A DNA stretch of 64,000 nucleotides from Photobacterium sp. TY1-4 (GCF_025398175.1 NZ_CP099735.1:1612001-1676000), one strand, 5' to 3'; positions 35,109-44,614 are shown, counted from the stretch's first letter. Notes: generated by a model from the letters alone, not told the origin. Numbers and translations are program-made.

Positions 35109-36629
35109 TTAGAAGAAGCCCAGCGGATTGACGTCGTAGCTCACCAGTAGGTTCTTGGTGTTCTGATAGTGATCCAGCATCATCTTGTGGGTTTCACGTC
35201 CGATCCCGGATTTCTTGTAGCCACCAAAGGCGGCATGCGCCGGATAGGCGTGGTAGCAATTGATCCAGACACGTCCGGCTTCGATCTTACGGCCCATGCG
35301 GTACGCCAGGTTGGTATCGCGGGTCCACACCCCGGCGCCCAGGCCGTACTCGGTATCATTGGCAATTGCCAGGGCTTCGGCTTCATCTTTGAAGGTGGTC
35401 ACGGCAATGACCGGGCCGAAGATTTCTTCCTGGAATACCCGCATTTTGTTGTGCCCTTTGAGCATGGTTGGGGTGATGTAGTAACCCTGCTCCAGCCCGT
35501 TGCCTTGCTTGATGGCATGCCCGCCGATCAGCACTTCTGCGCCCTCGTTGCGGCCGATGTCGAGATAGCTGAGGATCTTGTCGAATTGCTCTTTCGAGGC
35601 CTGAGCGCCGACCTGACTGTCGGTATCAAGCGGGTTCCCCTGCTTAATGGTTTTCGCGCGCTCGATGACTTTGGCGATGAATTTGTCGTAAACCGATTCC
35701 TGGATCAGGACCCGGGACGGACAGGTGCAGACTTCGCCCTGATTAAAGAAGGCCAGCAGCAGCCCTTCGACACATTTGTCAAGATAGGCATCTTCATGAT
35801 TGAAAATGTCGGCAAAGTAGATATTCGGTGACTTGCCGCCCAGCTCAACCGTCGATGGGATCAGGTTCTCTGCGGCGCACTTGAGAATGTGGTTGCCGAC
35901 TTCGGTTGAGCCGGTGAAGGCCAGCTTGGCAATGCGATTGCTGGTGGCCAGCGCCTGACCGGCTTCATGGCCGTAGCCGTTGACCACGTTGAGAACACCT
36001 GGTGGGATCAGATCGCCGATGGTTTCCATCAGCACCAGAATGGAAGTCGGGGTTTGTTCGGCAGGTTTAAGGACCACGCAGCAGCCGGCGGCCATGGCCG
36101 GAGCCAGTTTCCACGCCGCCATCAGCATCGGGAAGTTCCACGGAATGATTTGCCCGACCACACCGATAGGTTCCGGGAAATGGTAGCTGGCGGTATGGAC
36201 ATCAAGCTCGGCGGCAGAGCCTTCCTGGGCCCGGATACAGCCGGCAAAGTAGCGGAAGTGATCGACGACCAACGGCAAGTCGGCGGCCAGAGTTTCCCGT
36301 ACGGGTTTGCCGTTTTCCCAGGTTTCCGCCACAGCCAGTTTTTCAATGTTCTGTTCAATCCGGTCGGCAATTTTCAGCAGGATGTTAGCACGCTCGGTCA
36401 CGCTGGTGGCAGCCCAGCTTGCGCGGGCGTGATGCGCTGCATCCAGCGCCAGGTTGATGTCTGCTTCCCCGGAGCGGGCAACTTTGGTGTATGCCTCGCC
36501 ATTGACCGGCGAGATATTGTCAAAGTACTCGCCGCCGACGGGTTTGACCCACTCCCCACCGATGAAATTGTCATAGTGCGACTTGAAAGTGATCACAGCG
36601 TTTTCGGTGCCTGGTCGTGCGTAAATCAT
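35109..36629 (-). CDS. NAD-dependent aldehyde dehydrogenase (ExaC/AldB-like)
   Basis: 506-residue aldehyde dehydrogenase, close to ExaC of Pseudomonas, AldB and AcoD, which oxidise acetaldehyde to acetate. The catalytic Glu is in [10 protein letters not shown] and the Cys in [13 protein letters not shown]; the substrate-region [14 protein letters not shown] ending is typical. AAGGAAGG precedes the ATG. Upstream, 180 nt away, is a strong sigma-54 promoter, and the next gene is a divergent sigma-54 activator; this pairing is common for AcoR-type control. A role in ethanol, acetaldehyde or acetoin use follows by inference. Confidence 0.93.
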   Translation of the reverse strand: MIYARPGTENAVITFKSHYDNFIGGEWVKPVGGEYFDNISPVNGEAYTKVARSGEADINLALDAAHHARASWAATSVTERANILLKIADRIEQNIEKLAVAETWENGKPVRETLAADLPLVVDHFRYFAGCIRAQEGSAAELDVHTASYHFPEPIGVVGQIIPWNFPMLMAAWKLAPAMAAGCCVVLKPAEQTPTSILVLMETIGDLIPPGVLNVVNGYGHEAGQALATSNRIAKLAFTGSTEVGNHILKCAAENLIPSTVELGGKSPNIYFADIFNHEDAYLDKCVEGLLLAFFNQGEVCTCPSRVLIQESVYDKFIAKVIERAKTIKQGNPLDTDSQVGAQASKEQFDKILSYLDIGRNEGAEVLIGGHAIKQGNGLEQGYYITPTMLKGHNKMRVFQEEIFGPVIAVTTFKDEAEALAIANDTEYGLGAGVWTRDTNLAYRMGRKIEAGRVWINCYHAYPAHAAFGGYKKSGIGRETHKMMLDHYQNTKNLLVSYDVNPLGFF

Positions 36630-36811
36630 AGATCCTTCCTTCTTTGCTATGGTGAGCCGTGTTCCCGATTCGTGATGATGGGTGATTCCGATCTATCTCA
36701 GGTCACGGCCTGTTCACGTTATGTTTTCGGCCGGGTCGCGATGCCTCACAAGGCCCGTTCCAGCACGTTGATTTTTATGGTGTTCTGATGTGTTGCGTCC
36801 CACTTACTAAC

Positions 36812-36827
36812 GCAAAGCACGGGCCAG
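36812..36827 (-). promoter_or_regulatory. Sigma-54 (-24/-12) promoter of the aldehyde dehydrogenase
   Basis: On the minus strand CTGGCCCGTGCTTTGC fits the consensus YTGGCACG-N4-TTGC: GG at -24 and GC at -12 with exact spacing. It predicts start near 36800 and control by the divergent activator. Confidence 0.8.
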
Positions 36828-36923
36828 AATTGCAGACTTGTTGTTAATGTTTTGTAACGCTATGATTAATAAAAATTTGTTAATCCCTCGTTAAATTCAC
36901 CCAGAGTAGCGGTAACCGCTTGA

Positions 36924-36978
36924 AACTGTTCAAGTGCTACAAAATGGAACAGTTGCTCTGTGACAACCTGGAACAGTT
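36924..36978. promoter_or_regulatory. Upstream activator sites: three GAACAGTT-type half-sites
   Basis: AACTGTTC (36924-36931), GAACAGTT (36947-36954) and GAACAGTT (36971-36978) lie at 23-24 bp steps, about 100-150 bp upstream of the sigma-54 promoter. The last two are part of a longer direct repeat. They are probably the binding sites of the adjacent activator, and also cover its own start, so autoregulation is likely. Confidence 0.6.
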
Positions 36979-36983
36979 GGCTT

Positions 36984-38807
36984 ATGCACCCATTTCTTGA
37001 GACCGATCTATCCCCCTGGCGTGACAATTGGCTGGAACAGTCCTGGCGCCGCAGTGAGCAGGCCGGGTTGGCGCAACAACAGGCCCCGGAGCACATCCGG
37101 CTGGATCAGCAGCAGTTGTCGGAGCGGCAGTTTCATGCCCAGGGATTGATCCGGGTGGTCGAGCAATGGGCCTTGCCCTTGTTCAACCAAATGCTGGCTG
37201 GTTCCAGCAGTCGTTTGCTGCTGACCGATCAGGAAGGGGTGATTATCGGTGCCTGGGGACAGTCACGATTTGAACAACGGCTGACCAGTATTGCGCTGGA
37301 GTCCGGCGTCTGCTGGCAGGAAAGTCTGAAAGGCACCAATGCGATTGGTACCGCATTGGCCGATCAGCGGGTGGTCTCGGTGATTGGGGATCAGCATTTT
37401 ATCCGCCAGCACCGGTTTATCAGCTGCTCGGCCGGGCCGGTGTTCGGGCCTGCCGGGGAGCTGCTGGGGGTGTTGGATATTACCAGCGAGCAACAGGTGC
37501 ACTCGGAGCAGGTCCGGATGCTGATCCAGACCATGGTGCAGCAAATCGAGAATGCGCTGCTGTGCCAGATCCCCAACGGCAAGTTCCGGGTGGATATCGC
37601 CTGCGATTCCGCGCTGCTCGACAGTGGCTGGCAGGGAATCGTGATAGCTGATGCCGATGGCCGGATCCTGGCAAAGAATGCAGTGGCGACCCGGTTACTG
37701 GCACGGACCATGCGTGCCGGGGAGCAGTTGGAGTCGATGCTGGCGCGTCCGCAAACCGGGGCCAGTACCATGTTGCTTCCGGCCGGAGAGCTGGTGCTGA
37801 ATTGTCAGCCGCTTGAAACACCCGCCCATGAGCAGATCCCGCGTGCCCGGGTCTATTCTCCGTCTTGTCCGCTTCATTATGGCGATGATCAGATTGAACA
37901 GGCCTGGCAGCAGGCGTGCAAACTGATCAACAAAGACATCAGCTTGCTGATCCTCGGGGAAACCGGGGTCGGCAAGGGGGAATTCGTCAAACAGCTCCAC
38001 CGCCACAGCCTGCGCCATGCCGGGCCACTGGTCGCGGTCAATTGCGGCGCATTGCCGCAGGAGTTGATTGAATCGGAGTTGTTTGGCTATGCGCCGGGGG
38101 CATTTACCGGAGCCAGCAAACAGGGCTACCCCGGCAAAGTGCGCCAGGCCGATGGCGGGATTCTGTTTCTGGATGAAATTGCCGATATGCCGCTGGCCGC
38201 CCAGTGCCGCCTGCTGCATGTGCTGCAGGAAAAAGAAGTGGTGCCGATTGGCTCGAATCAGGCGCAGCAAGTCGATATTCAGATCATTGCCGCAACGCAC
38301 AAAAATCTGGAACAGCTGGTGGCAGAGGGCCAGTTCCGCCAGGATCTCTATTACCGGCTCAATGGCCTGATCCTGACCCTGCCAGCTTTGCGTGAGCGTC
38401 GAGACCGCACCGTTTTGATTGAGGCCATTCACCGTCAGCACCGGCGGCAGGCACAAGCGATTTGCCCGCATCTGATGCAACTGCTGTCCGGCTACGACTG
38501 GCCGGGCAATATTCGTGAGCTGGACAACGTGTTACGGGTGGCGACTTTACTGTCTGATCATGCTGCGCAACTGACGTTGGCGCACCTGCCGCAGCATATT
38601 GCGACGCCGCTGGTACAGCAACCCCAACCCCAGACGGCACAGGCGTCGGGAACCGGCAAAGATTTGCGAACGACGCTGTCTGATACCTTGCTTGAGACCT
38701 ACCGCGCCAACAAAGGCAATATCAGCAAGACGGCGCGGATGCTGGGGATCAGCCGCAACACCCTGTACCGTCAACTCCGGAAACTCGGGATCAGTTCGGG
38801 AGCATGA
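36984..38807 (+). CDS. acoR: Sigma-54-dependent activator (AcoR family)
   Basis: 607-residue enhancer-binding protein. An N-terminal GAF sensor region (about residues 50-200) is followed by a PAS-like stretch (215-285) and the AAA+ domain with Walker A GETGVGKG, the sigma-54 loop GAFTGA and Walker B GGILFLDEI. A Fis-type helix-turn-helix ends the protein (NISKTARMLGISRNTLYRQL). This is the AcoR/AldR plan. ATG at 36984 is preferred over an upstream GTG at 36960 because the latter lies within the activator sites. It probably activates the divergent aldehyde dehydrogenase in response to acetaldehyde or acetoin; the symbol is by family. Confidence 0.88.
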   Translation: MHPFLETDLSPWRDNWLEQSWRRSEQAGLAQQQAPEHIRLDQQQLSERQFHAQGLIRVVEQWALPLFNQMLAGSSSRLLLTDQEGVIIGAWGQSRFEQRLTSIALESGVCWQESLKGTNAIGTALADQRVVSVIGDQHFIRQHRFISCSAGPVFGPAGELLGVLDITSEQQVHSEQVRMLIQTMVQQIENALLCQIPNGKFRVDIACDSALLDSGWQGIVIADADGRILAKNAVATRLLARTMRAGEQLESMLARPQTGASTMLLPAGELVLNCQPLETPAHEQIPRARVYSPSCPLHYGDDQIEQAWQQACKLINKDISLLILGETGVGKGEFVKQLHRHSLRHAGPLVAVNCGALPQELIESELFGYAPGAFTGASKQGYPGKVRQADGGILFLDEIADMPLAAQCRLLHVLQEKEVVPIGSNQAQQVDIQIIAATHKNLEQLVAEGQFRQDLYYRLNGLILTLPALRERRDRTVLIEAIHRQHRRQAQAICPHLMQLLSGYDWPGNIRELDNVLRVATLLSDHAAQLTLAHLPQHIATPLVQQPQPQTAQASGTGKDLRTTLSDTLLETYRANKGNISKTARMLGISRNTLYRQLRKLGISSGA

Positions 38808-38831
38808 GACCTCTCTGAATCTGTCGGGCCT

Positions 38832-39740
38832 CTACTTCGCCTTATGGGCCACCGGGGTGTGCTGTAACTGCTCGTTGAGGAAATCGACCAGCAGCCGGAC
38901 TTTCGGTGACAGGTGGCGATTGTGGGGATACAGCGCGTAGATCCCGTCGTCATTTTCGGTGAACTGGTCCAGCAAGGGGATGAGCTGGCCGCTGTCGAGA
39001 TAGGGTTGGACGTAGTAGTCCGGGAGCTGGACAATGCCCAGCCCTTTGAGCGCCGCATCGGTCAGGGCATGGCCACTGTTACAGCGTAGCGAGCCTTTCA
39101 CCCGGATGTTGCGGGACTTGCCGCCTTCCTGAAATCGCCAGTAATCCAGCGTGCCTTTGAGGCAGTTATGGGCATCGAGCTCAGACAGGGAGTCCGGGCG
39201 GCCGAAGCGGGACAGGTAGTCTGGGGAAGCACACACGTAAATGGCCCGGGCACCGAGCCGCTTAGCCATCATGCTGGAGTCTTCCAGTTTGCCGAGGCGA
39301 ATTGCCAGATCAAACCCTTCCTCAATCAGATCGACTTTGTTGTTCGACAGATGCAAATCAATCGTCAGCTCGGGATACTGGCAGGCAAAATCATTGAGCA
39401 GCGGGGCAATGGTTCCTTCGCCATAGGTGACCGGGGCGGTGATCCGCAGGGTCCCCCGGGGCGTGCTCTGTAGGTGCGTGATGGCTCGCTCCGCTTCTTC
39501 CAGGCCGTCCAGCACCTGGCGGCAATGCTGGTAATAGACACGGCCGACTTCGGTGGTCGAGACCTTGCGGGTGGTGCGGTAAAACAGCTTGGTGCCCAGC
39601 CGGGTTTCCAGGGCGCTGATCTGGCGGCTGACCTGAGCGGTTGAAATGCCGAGCCGCTTGGCGGCGGCGGTAAAACTTTCCGCTTCCGCCACGGCGACAA
39701 ACTCACTGACACCTTCCCAATTGAACATATTCTTTTCCAT
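38832..39740 (-). CDS. LysR-family regulator (CrgA-type)
   Basis: 302-residue LysR protein with the helix-turn-helix at about residues 20-42 (FTAAAKRLGISTAQVSRQIS) and a 200-residue effector domain. It resembles regulators of quinone- or aldehyde-stress genes (CrgA/QhpR-like group), but no adjacent target is obvious: it is convergent with the activator gene and followed on the same strand by the GlxA-type gene. ATG at 39740 is chosen; a GTG lies one codon earlier. Confidence 0.85.
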   Translation of the reverse strand: MEKNMFNWEGVSEFVAVAEAESFTAAAKRLGISTAQVSRQISALETRLGTKLFYRTTRKVSTTEVGRVYYQHCRQVLDGLEEAERAITHLQSTPRGTLRITAPVTYGEGTIAPLLNDFACQYPELTIDLHLSNNKVDLIEEGFDLAIRLGKLEDSSMMAKRLGARAIYVCASPDYLSRFGRPDSLSELDAHNCLKGTLDYWRFQEGGKSRNIRVKGSLRCNSGHALTDAALKGLGIVQLPDYYVQPYLDSGQLIPLLDQFTENDDGIYALYPHNRHLSPKVRLLVDFLNEQLQHTPVAHKAK

Positions 39741-39812
39741 CACAAACTGAGGGGATGGGGCGAAATTGTCAGGAAATTTGCAGTAATTGCAAGCCTTGTT
39801 CCCGCCATCGAT

Positions 39813-40898
39813 TCAGGGCTCAGCTTGTTCCTGCTCCCGTTCCCGTTCTTGTGTGCGTGCTTCCGGGACCGGGCTGCGAAACGCTTTGCGATAGGCGCTC
39901 GGGCTGGTGCCGACCACCTGCAGGAATTGCTTGCGCAGATTGGCAGCAGAGCCCAAGCCGCTTTCCCCGGCAACCTGCTCGATGGAGTGGTGGGTTGATT
40001 CCAGCAATTGCCGGGCGAGGTGGATCCGGCGCTGGAGCAGCCAGGTGGTGGGCGGGATCCCCAACTGCTCGAGAAACCGACGATGCAAGGTACGTGAGCT
40101 CATGGCGCTTCGCCTGGCCAGTTCGGTCACGGTGATCGCCTCGGCCAGATGGCCTTCCGCCCATTGCAGCAGCGGCTGGAGTGAGTGCGTACTGTCGGCA
40201 ACCGGCGGGGAGGGAATGAATTGTTTCTGACCGCCGCTGCGCTCCAGCGGCATCACTGACATCCGGGCGCAGAGGGCTGCGACGTCGGCGCCGAAATCGC
40301 TGCGGATCAGATGCAGACAGAGATCGACCCCGGCCAGGGCACCGGCGGAAGTCAGCAGCTGTCCGTGGTCGATGTACAGCACGTCCGGATCGACAGTGAT
40401 GGTCGGGTACTTGTCCTGGAGCAATCCGGCATAGTGCCAGTGTGTGGTTGCCCGGCGGCCATTCAAGAGCCCCGTAGCCGCCAGCACAAACGCACCGGTG
40501 CAGATGGAAGCGATTCGGGCGCCGCGTTGGGCCGCCTGTTGCACGGCGGCGATGAGTGCCTCCGGTAAAGGGGCGAGCGGATCATGGAGACCGGGCAGGA
40601 TCACCGTATCGGCCTGGATCAGATCCGCATAGGTGTGTGGTGCTGCGAGGGTGCCGAACGGGTGCCGGATCTCGGGCGAATCGGCGCACAGTTTCACCTG
40701 ATACGGGTGGTCTCCGTTGCGTAACGTGACCCGCGAAAAGGTATCGCAGGGCAGGAAAGCATCGGTCGGGACCACGCCGTCATAGAGCGCCACGGCGATC
40801 TGATGTTGTGGGGACCGGCGGTGCTGGGGAGATGATTGCTTGGGTACTGATTGCCTGCGTAAAAATTGCATTGTCTGATTTGTTGCGCTCATTGTCAT
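39813..40898 (-). CDS. GlxA-family AraC-type regulator with DJ-1/PfpI domain
   Basis: About 361 residues. The N-terminal DJ-1/PfpI domain (about residues 35-205) has the nucleophile-elbow-like ASICTGAFVLAATGLLNG, and the C-terminal ~100 residues are an AraC helix-turn-helix pair (ELARRSAMSSRTLHRRF, and SNLRKQF-like SAANLRKQFLQVVGTSP). The Cys of the elbow is retained. Such regulators sense amides, nitriles or amino-acid derivatives. It is divergent from the HD-domain hydrolase gene and probably controls it. The tail is a Glu/Arg/Gln repeat encoded by degenerate hexamers. Start uncertain: GTG 40907, ATG 40898 or ATG 40892. Confidence 0.84.
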   Translation of the reverse strand: MTMSATNQTMQFLRRQSVPKQSSPQHRRSPQHQIAVALYDGVVPTDAFLPCDTFSRVTLRNGDHPYQVKLCADSPEIRHPFGTLAAPHTYADLIQADTVILPGLHDPLAPLPEALIAAVQQAAQRGARIASICTGAFVLAATGLLNGRRATTHWHYAGLLQDKYPTITVDPDVLYIDHGQLLTSAGALAGVDLCLHLIRSDFGADVAALCARMSVMPLERSGGQKQFIPSPPVADSTHSLQPLLQWAEGHLAEAITVTELARRSAMSSRTLHRRFLEQLGIPPTTWLLQRRIHLARQLLESTHHSIEQVAGESGLGSAANLRKQFLQVVGTSPSAYRKAFRSPVPEARTQEREREQEQAEP

Positions 40899-40984
40899 AT
40901 CGGCCACTTGGGGATTGTGGCAGATCCGGTACAGTTTTCAACCGAATCAGGCGCAATTGAGCGTGTGACCAAGGAGATTGAGAC

Positions 40985-41701
40985 ATGAGTGCGTTAACCA
41001 CCACCAAGCCCAAATCGGGCAAAGCCTGTATGCTGTGCCACCTGGCATCCGGCGCTGCGACTTCATCGCTTAGCAAGGCCCGGAACCGGATATTCCGTCG
41101 TCAGCCACCGTATCTGCCGCCGCAAGCGTACGTGATCCCCGATAGTGCGTTGAGCCGGAAAGCCCTGGCACTGGTGACGGAGTGCAGCCCGAGCTTTCTG
41201 CTGAATCACTCACTGCGCAGCTATGCCTTCGGGCTGGCGATGGCCCATAAGGTGAAGCAGACGATTGATCAAGAAGTCTTTTTTGTCGGTTCCGTGATGC
41301 ATGATCTGGGTCTGACCGAGGCTTATTCGGGCGCGGAGACGTTTGAAATTGAAGGTGCACGGGCTGCCCGCGAGTTTTGCCTGCGCCATGATTTGGCTCC
41401 CCAGAAAGCGGATCTGGTGCATGAAATGGTGGCATTGCACAACTCGGTGGGGGTGGCGCACCGCTGCGATCCGGAAATTGCGTTGCTGCATTTTGGTGCC
41501 GGAGCGGATGTGGCCGGGCTTTGGGGACATGATTTGAACCGGCGAACGATTGAGGAAGTGCTGGCCCGGTTTCCGGAGGAAGGCTTTAAGCCGGGGATGA
41601 TTGCCTTGATTGCACAGGAAGTCCGCCACAAGCCGCAGAGCTATATGTCGACGTTGGTCGAGCTCGGCTTTCTCAAACAGATGGCGAAAGCGCGCTGGTA
41701 G
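40985..41701 (+). CDS. HD-domain hydrolase (cyanamide hydratase-like)
   Basis: 238-residue cytoplasmic metal-dependent HD protein. The first metal His is in FLLNHSLRSYAFG and the HD pair in SVMHDLGLTE; further His residues appear in VHEMVALHNS. This layout matches the cyanamide hydratase / Ddi2 group rather than c-di-GMP or nucleotide phosphohydrolases, so a nitrile-type substrate is possible. The divergent GlxA-type regulator supports a small inducible catabolic or detoxification unit. AAGGAG lies 8 nt before ATG. The activity is inferred. Confidence 0.8.
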   Translation: MSALTTTKPKSGKACMLCHLASGAATSSLSKARNRIFRRQPPYLPPQAYVIPDSALSRKALALVTECSPSFLLNHSLRSYAFGLAMAHKVKQTIDQEVFFVGSVMHDLGLTEAYSGAETFEIEGARAAREFCLRHDLAPQKADLVHEMVALHNSVGVAHRCDPEIALLHFGAGADVAGLWGHDLNRRTIEEVLARFPEEGFKPGMIALIAQEVRHKPQSYMSTLVELGFLKQMAKARW

Positions 41702-41920
41702 GTTGCTTACGCGGCGACAAGCTTTCAATCATCCGGCCTGGACGCCGTAATTTTCGCTACACTCTAGGAAGCCTTGGGGCTGGGTCCATGTGTTGTTTTT
41801 GACAAAGCCATGATATAACCGCGATTTTTGACCAAGGCCTAACCTGGTGATGACGCTGCGCGCACAGAAGCATCACTATAATTGCACTGTGTTCGATGCT
41901 TTAGAATTGAAGGAGTCATC

Positions 41921-42448
41921 ATGAAAAAGACACTACTGGTACTGGCGATTGCAGGGTTGGCACTGGCTGGCTGTGATCAGCAATCCTCTTCGACTCAGGC
42001 GCAGGCCGATGCCGCGGCAACCCAAGAACAGCAGGTTGCGTTAACAGGCACCGAGCAGGCGAATGCCGTGCAAACCGGTACCGATGCGATGACCGCGCAG
42101 GCGGACTATGTTGATACCGACCACAATGCGCAAAATGCCCTGGACTGGAACGGGACCTATCAAGGCACCCTGCCTTGCGTAGATTGCGATGGCATTGAAG
42201 TGACGCTGACCCTGAATATGGATGGCACGTATTCGCTGAATGAAAAATATCTGGGGAAAGAAAACGGTGAGTTTTCTTCAAACGGGAATTTTAACTGGAA
42301 TGCGGCTGGCAATACCATTTCGGTTCCGACGGAAGACGGCGCATTTGCCCAGTATTTTGTGGCCGAGAATCAATTGTTCCGTTTGGATCAGCAAGGCCAG
42401 CGGATCACCGGCGACCTTGCCGAGAAGTACATTTTGAGCAAGCAGTAA
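41921..42448 (+). CDS. NlpE-like copper-resistance lipoprotein
   Basis: 175-residue lipoprotein with lipobox LAGC (Cys18), then a Ser/Gln/Ala-rich linker and an NlpE N-domain. The NlpE signature GTLPCVDCDGIEVTLTLN with its CxxC pair is intact at about residues 82-100. E. coli NlpE activates the Cpx envelope stress response and has a second domain; this protein has only the N-domain, so signalling to CpxA is uncertain. AAGGAG precedes ATG at 41921. A strong terminator follows. Confidence 0.85.
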   Translation: MKKTLLVLAIAGLALAGCDQQSSSTQAQADAAATQEQQVALTGTEQANAVQTGTDAMTAQADYVDTDHNAQNALDWNGTYQGTLPCVDCDGIEVTLTLNMDGTYSLNEKYLGKENGEFSSNGNFNWNAAGNTISVPTEDGAFAQYFVAENQLFRLDQQGQRITGDLAEKYILSKQ

Positions 42449-42469
42449 TACGTGACACAAGAAAGACGA

Positions 42470-42500
42470 CGCCCGGCACATGCCGGGCGTTTTTGTTTTT
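42470..42500 (+). terminator. Rho-independent terminator after the NlpE-like gene
   Basis: Perfect 9-bp stem CGCCCGGCA / TGCCGGGCG with a minimal loop, followed by TTTTTGTTTTT. Confidence 0.93.
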
Positions 42501-42582
42501 CCCTGAGAATAGTTTGATTGCCGTGCGAACGCTTCAGCCGGGAAAGCTTTCGCCGGAAAAGTTTCAGCAGGGGAAGCGAGGA

Positions 42583-44418
42583 TCAAGAAACCACTTCGAT
42601 ATCCGTTTTCGGAATACAGCAACAGGCCAGCACCCGACCCGCTTCTTGATCGCCCGGCAGCAGGGCCGGTACATCCGGTTGCTCAACCTGCCCCGATTCA
42701 AGCGTCACTTTACAACTGCCGCAGAATCCGGCACGGCAGCTGTAAGCAAGGCCCAGCCCGGCATCTTCGGCCTGATCGAGCAGGGTTTTCTGGTTATCCC
42801 CCTCAAACAAGTTGCCATTGACGCTTATGGTGACGGCTTTAACCGGCGCGGCGTTGCCCCGGATCGGGCCGAAGGCTTCCTGATGATAGTGGGACTCATC
42901 CAGGCCGCGGGCCAGCAGCAGGCGTTTGGCCTCACTCATAAACTCCCCCGGACCGCAGACAAAGACCTGGCGTTCATTCAGGGCCGGGATCTGGTTCAGG
43001 TGTCCGTCGTCCAGACGACCTGTGAGCCCTTGCCATGATGTATCCGGGCGGCTGAGGGCGATCTGCACGCTGAGCTGCGGGAACTGTGCGGTCAGCAAAT
43101 CCAATTCTTGTTGGCATGGAATGTCCTGCCGGGTGCGGCACTGATGATAAAACACCACATCCTTAATCTGCTGATGGTCGGCCAGATAGCGCAGCATGGA
43201 GAGCATCGGGGTGATCCCGCTGCCCGCCGAGAGCAGGAGCAGCTTGTCGGTGTGGACCCCCAGGTGGAAGCTACCGTTCGGCTGCTCGGCCACCAGGCTG
43301 TCACCGACCTGGAAGTGATCATGGAGCCAGTTGGACACCCGTCCTTCGTCGACACGTTTGACGGAGATGGCGTAACGGCCGGGGCGTGACGGGCTCGAAG
43401 AAAGGGTGTACCGGCGGGAGATAAACTCGCCATTGATTTCCAGTTGGATTGGCAGGTGCTGGCCCGGCTGGTAGGCGGGCAGGGTCTGCTGTTTGACCGG
43501 TTCGAGCCAGAAGGTACAGAAATCCCGGGCAATGGTTTCACGCTCGACGCAGGTGAGCGTCAGATTCAGGGTGCTGTTGTCGGGATAAACTTCTTTGGGT
43601 TTGGTTTCCAGCACCTCAACAGGATCGCCGGCTCTGATCACGCCTTCGTTACGGGCGACGAGATTCTGACCGAAAAAGACATCACCGCTCCGATCGGCGC
43701 GGAATTTCAGCAGGGTGGCCAATGGCTCTTTGAGTGCGTTGAATTGGCCGGTTTTCGGGTTGACCGTGGTCATAATACAGCGCGCACAGGGTTTCACTGC
43801 TTCAAATTCCACTTCTCCGATCCGAATGCGTTTCCAGTTGTCTTCGGCAAAGGCTTCGGTGCCGGACACCACCAGGTTGGTGCGAAACTGATCCATGGAG
43901 TGGTACTGGGTGCTGCGATCGTTCAGCGCTTGCAGCGAACCTTCACTGATCACTAGCATAGGGTAACCATCGGCAAAGCTGACGTTTTGCTGGATTTTCG
44001 GCCGTACCCGGTTAGATTGCTCGCCGGTAAAGAGTAGTTTGACCGGCTCGCCGAGGAGATGGCTGAACCAGGTATCGGCTCTCGACGTGGTGGTATAGGC
44101 GCTGAAATTGTCTTTCCACACCTGGGTATCGGTTTCGTTCAGGGCGAATTGGTCGTATTTCAGCACCAGCGGCGACATCTCCGGGTAGCTCAGGGTCAGG
44201 CCCTGCGGTTGGAGCGTGGCGGTCACTTTGATCAGGGCCGGGTGTTTGCGGGCGGTGATCATACTGCCATCGGGTTTGGCGACCATAAAGCGGCGATCGA
44301 AGCTGAGGCCTTGTTTTTCGACCCAGGCTTGCGACAGGCTCAGGCCACGAATCGATTTGACCGGAAAGACGTTGATTTGCGAAAGCACGGCGGCTTGCGG
44401 GGTGGCTGACTGACTCAC
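42583..44418 (-). CDS. MOSC domain fused to a ferredoxin reductase and 2Fe-2S domain
   Basis: About 611 residues. The N-terminal part is a MOSC beta barrel and MOSC domain (about residues 10-285), with the conserved Cys in KPCARC. It is followed by an FAD-binding and NAD-binding reductase module (about 290-520: RRYTLSSSP, SAGSGITPMLSML, VFVCGPG) and a C-terminal 2Fe-2S ferredoxin (CRAGFCGSC and a last Cys near ACCC). It resembles YcbX joined to a hybrid-cluster-protein reductase. YcbX-like proteins handle molybdenum-dependent N-hydroxylated compound reduction; here the electron chain to NAD(P)H is in one chain. GTG at 44418 is chosen from AAGGAA spacing; GTG 44424 is possible. Confidence 0.88.
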   Translation of the reverse strand: MSQSATPQAAVLSQINVFPVKSIRGLSLSQAWVEKQGLSFDRRFMVAKPDGSMITARKHPALIKVTATLQPQGLTLSYPEMSPLVLKYDQFALNETDTQVWKDNFSAYTTTSRADTWFSHLLGEPVKLLFTGEQSNRVRPKIQQNVSFADGYPMLVISEGSLQALNDRSTQYHSMDQFRTNLVVSGTEAFAEDNWKRIRIGEVEFEAVKPCARCIMTTVNPKTGQFNALKEPLATLLKFRADRSGDVFFGQNLVARNEGVIRAGDPVEVLETKPKEVYPDNSTLNLTLTCVERETIARDFCTFWLEPVKQQTLPAYQPGQHLPIQLEINGEFISRRYTLSSSPSRPGRYAISVKRVDEGRVSNWLHDHFQVGDSLVAEQPNGSFHLGVHTDKLLLLSAGSGITPMLSMLRYLADHQQIKDVVFYHQCRTRQDIPCQQELDLLTAQFPQLSVQIALSRPDTSWQGLTGRLDDGHLNQIPALNERQVFVCGPGEFMSEAKRLLLARGLDESHYHQEAFGPIRGNAAPVKAVTISVNGNLFEGDNQKTLLDQAEDAGLGLAYSCRAGFCGSCKVTLESGQVEQPDVPALLPGDQEAGRVLACCCIPKTDIEVVS

Positions 44419-44579
44419 GTTCACTTCCTTGCGTAATATGATGGCTGTTATTTTTCGTCGCTATTTTAAACAAACGGCGCGGCAGAATCATCGGCTGACG
44501 CAGATTTTATGTGTGCAGGTGCACTTAGGTGGGGTTGGAACCGATGCGACAGGCAAGGAATCGTGTGACGAAAGGCAGG

Positions 44580-44608
44580 CGGGAAGTGGTCGGGTTGACC
44601 ACTTCCCG
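44580..44608 (-). repeat. Strong hairpin after the nitroreductase gene
   Basis: CGGGAAGTGGTC / GACCACTTCCCG, perfect 12 bp with a 5-nt loop, 6 nt after the nitroreductase stop. No T-tract on either strand; it may be a Rho-assisted terminator or an mRNA-stabilising end. Confidence 0.6.
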
Positions 44609-44614
44609 AAAGGA

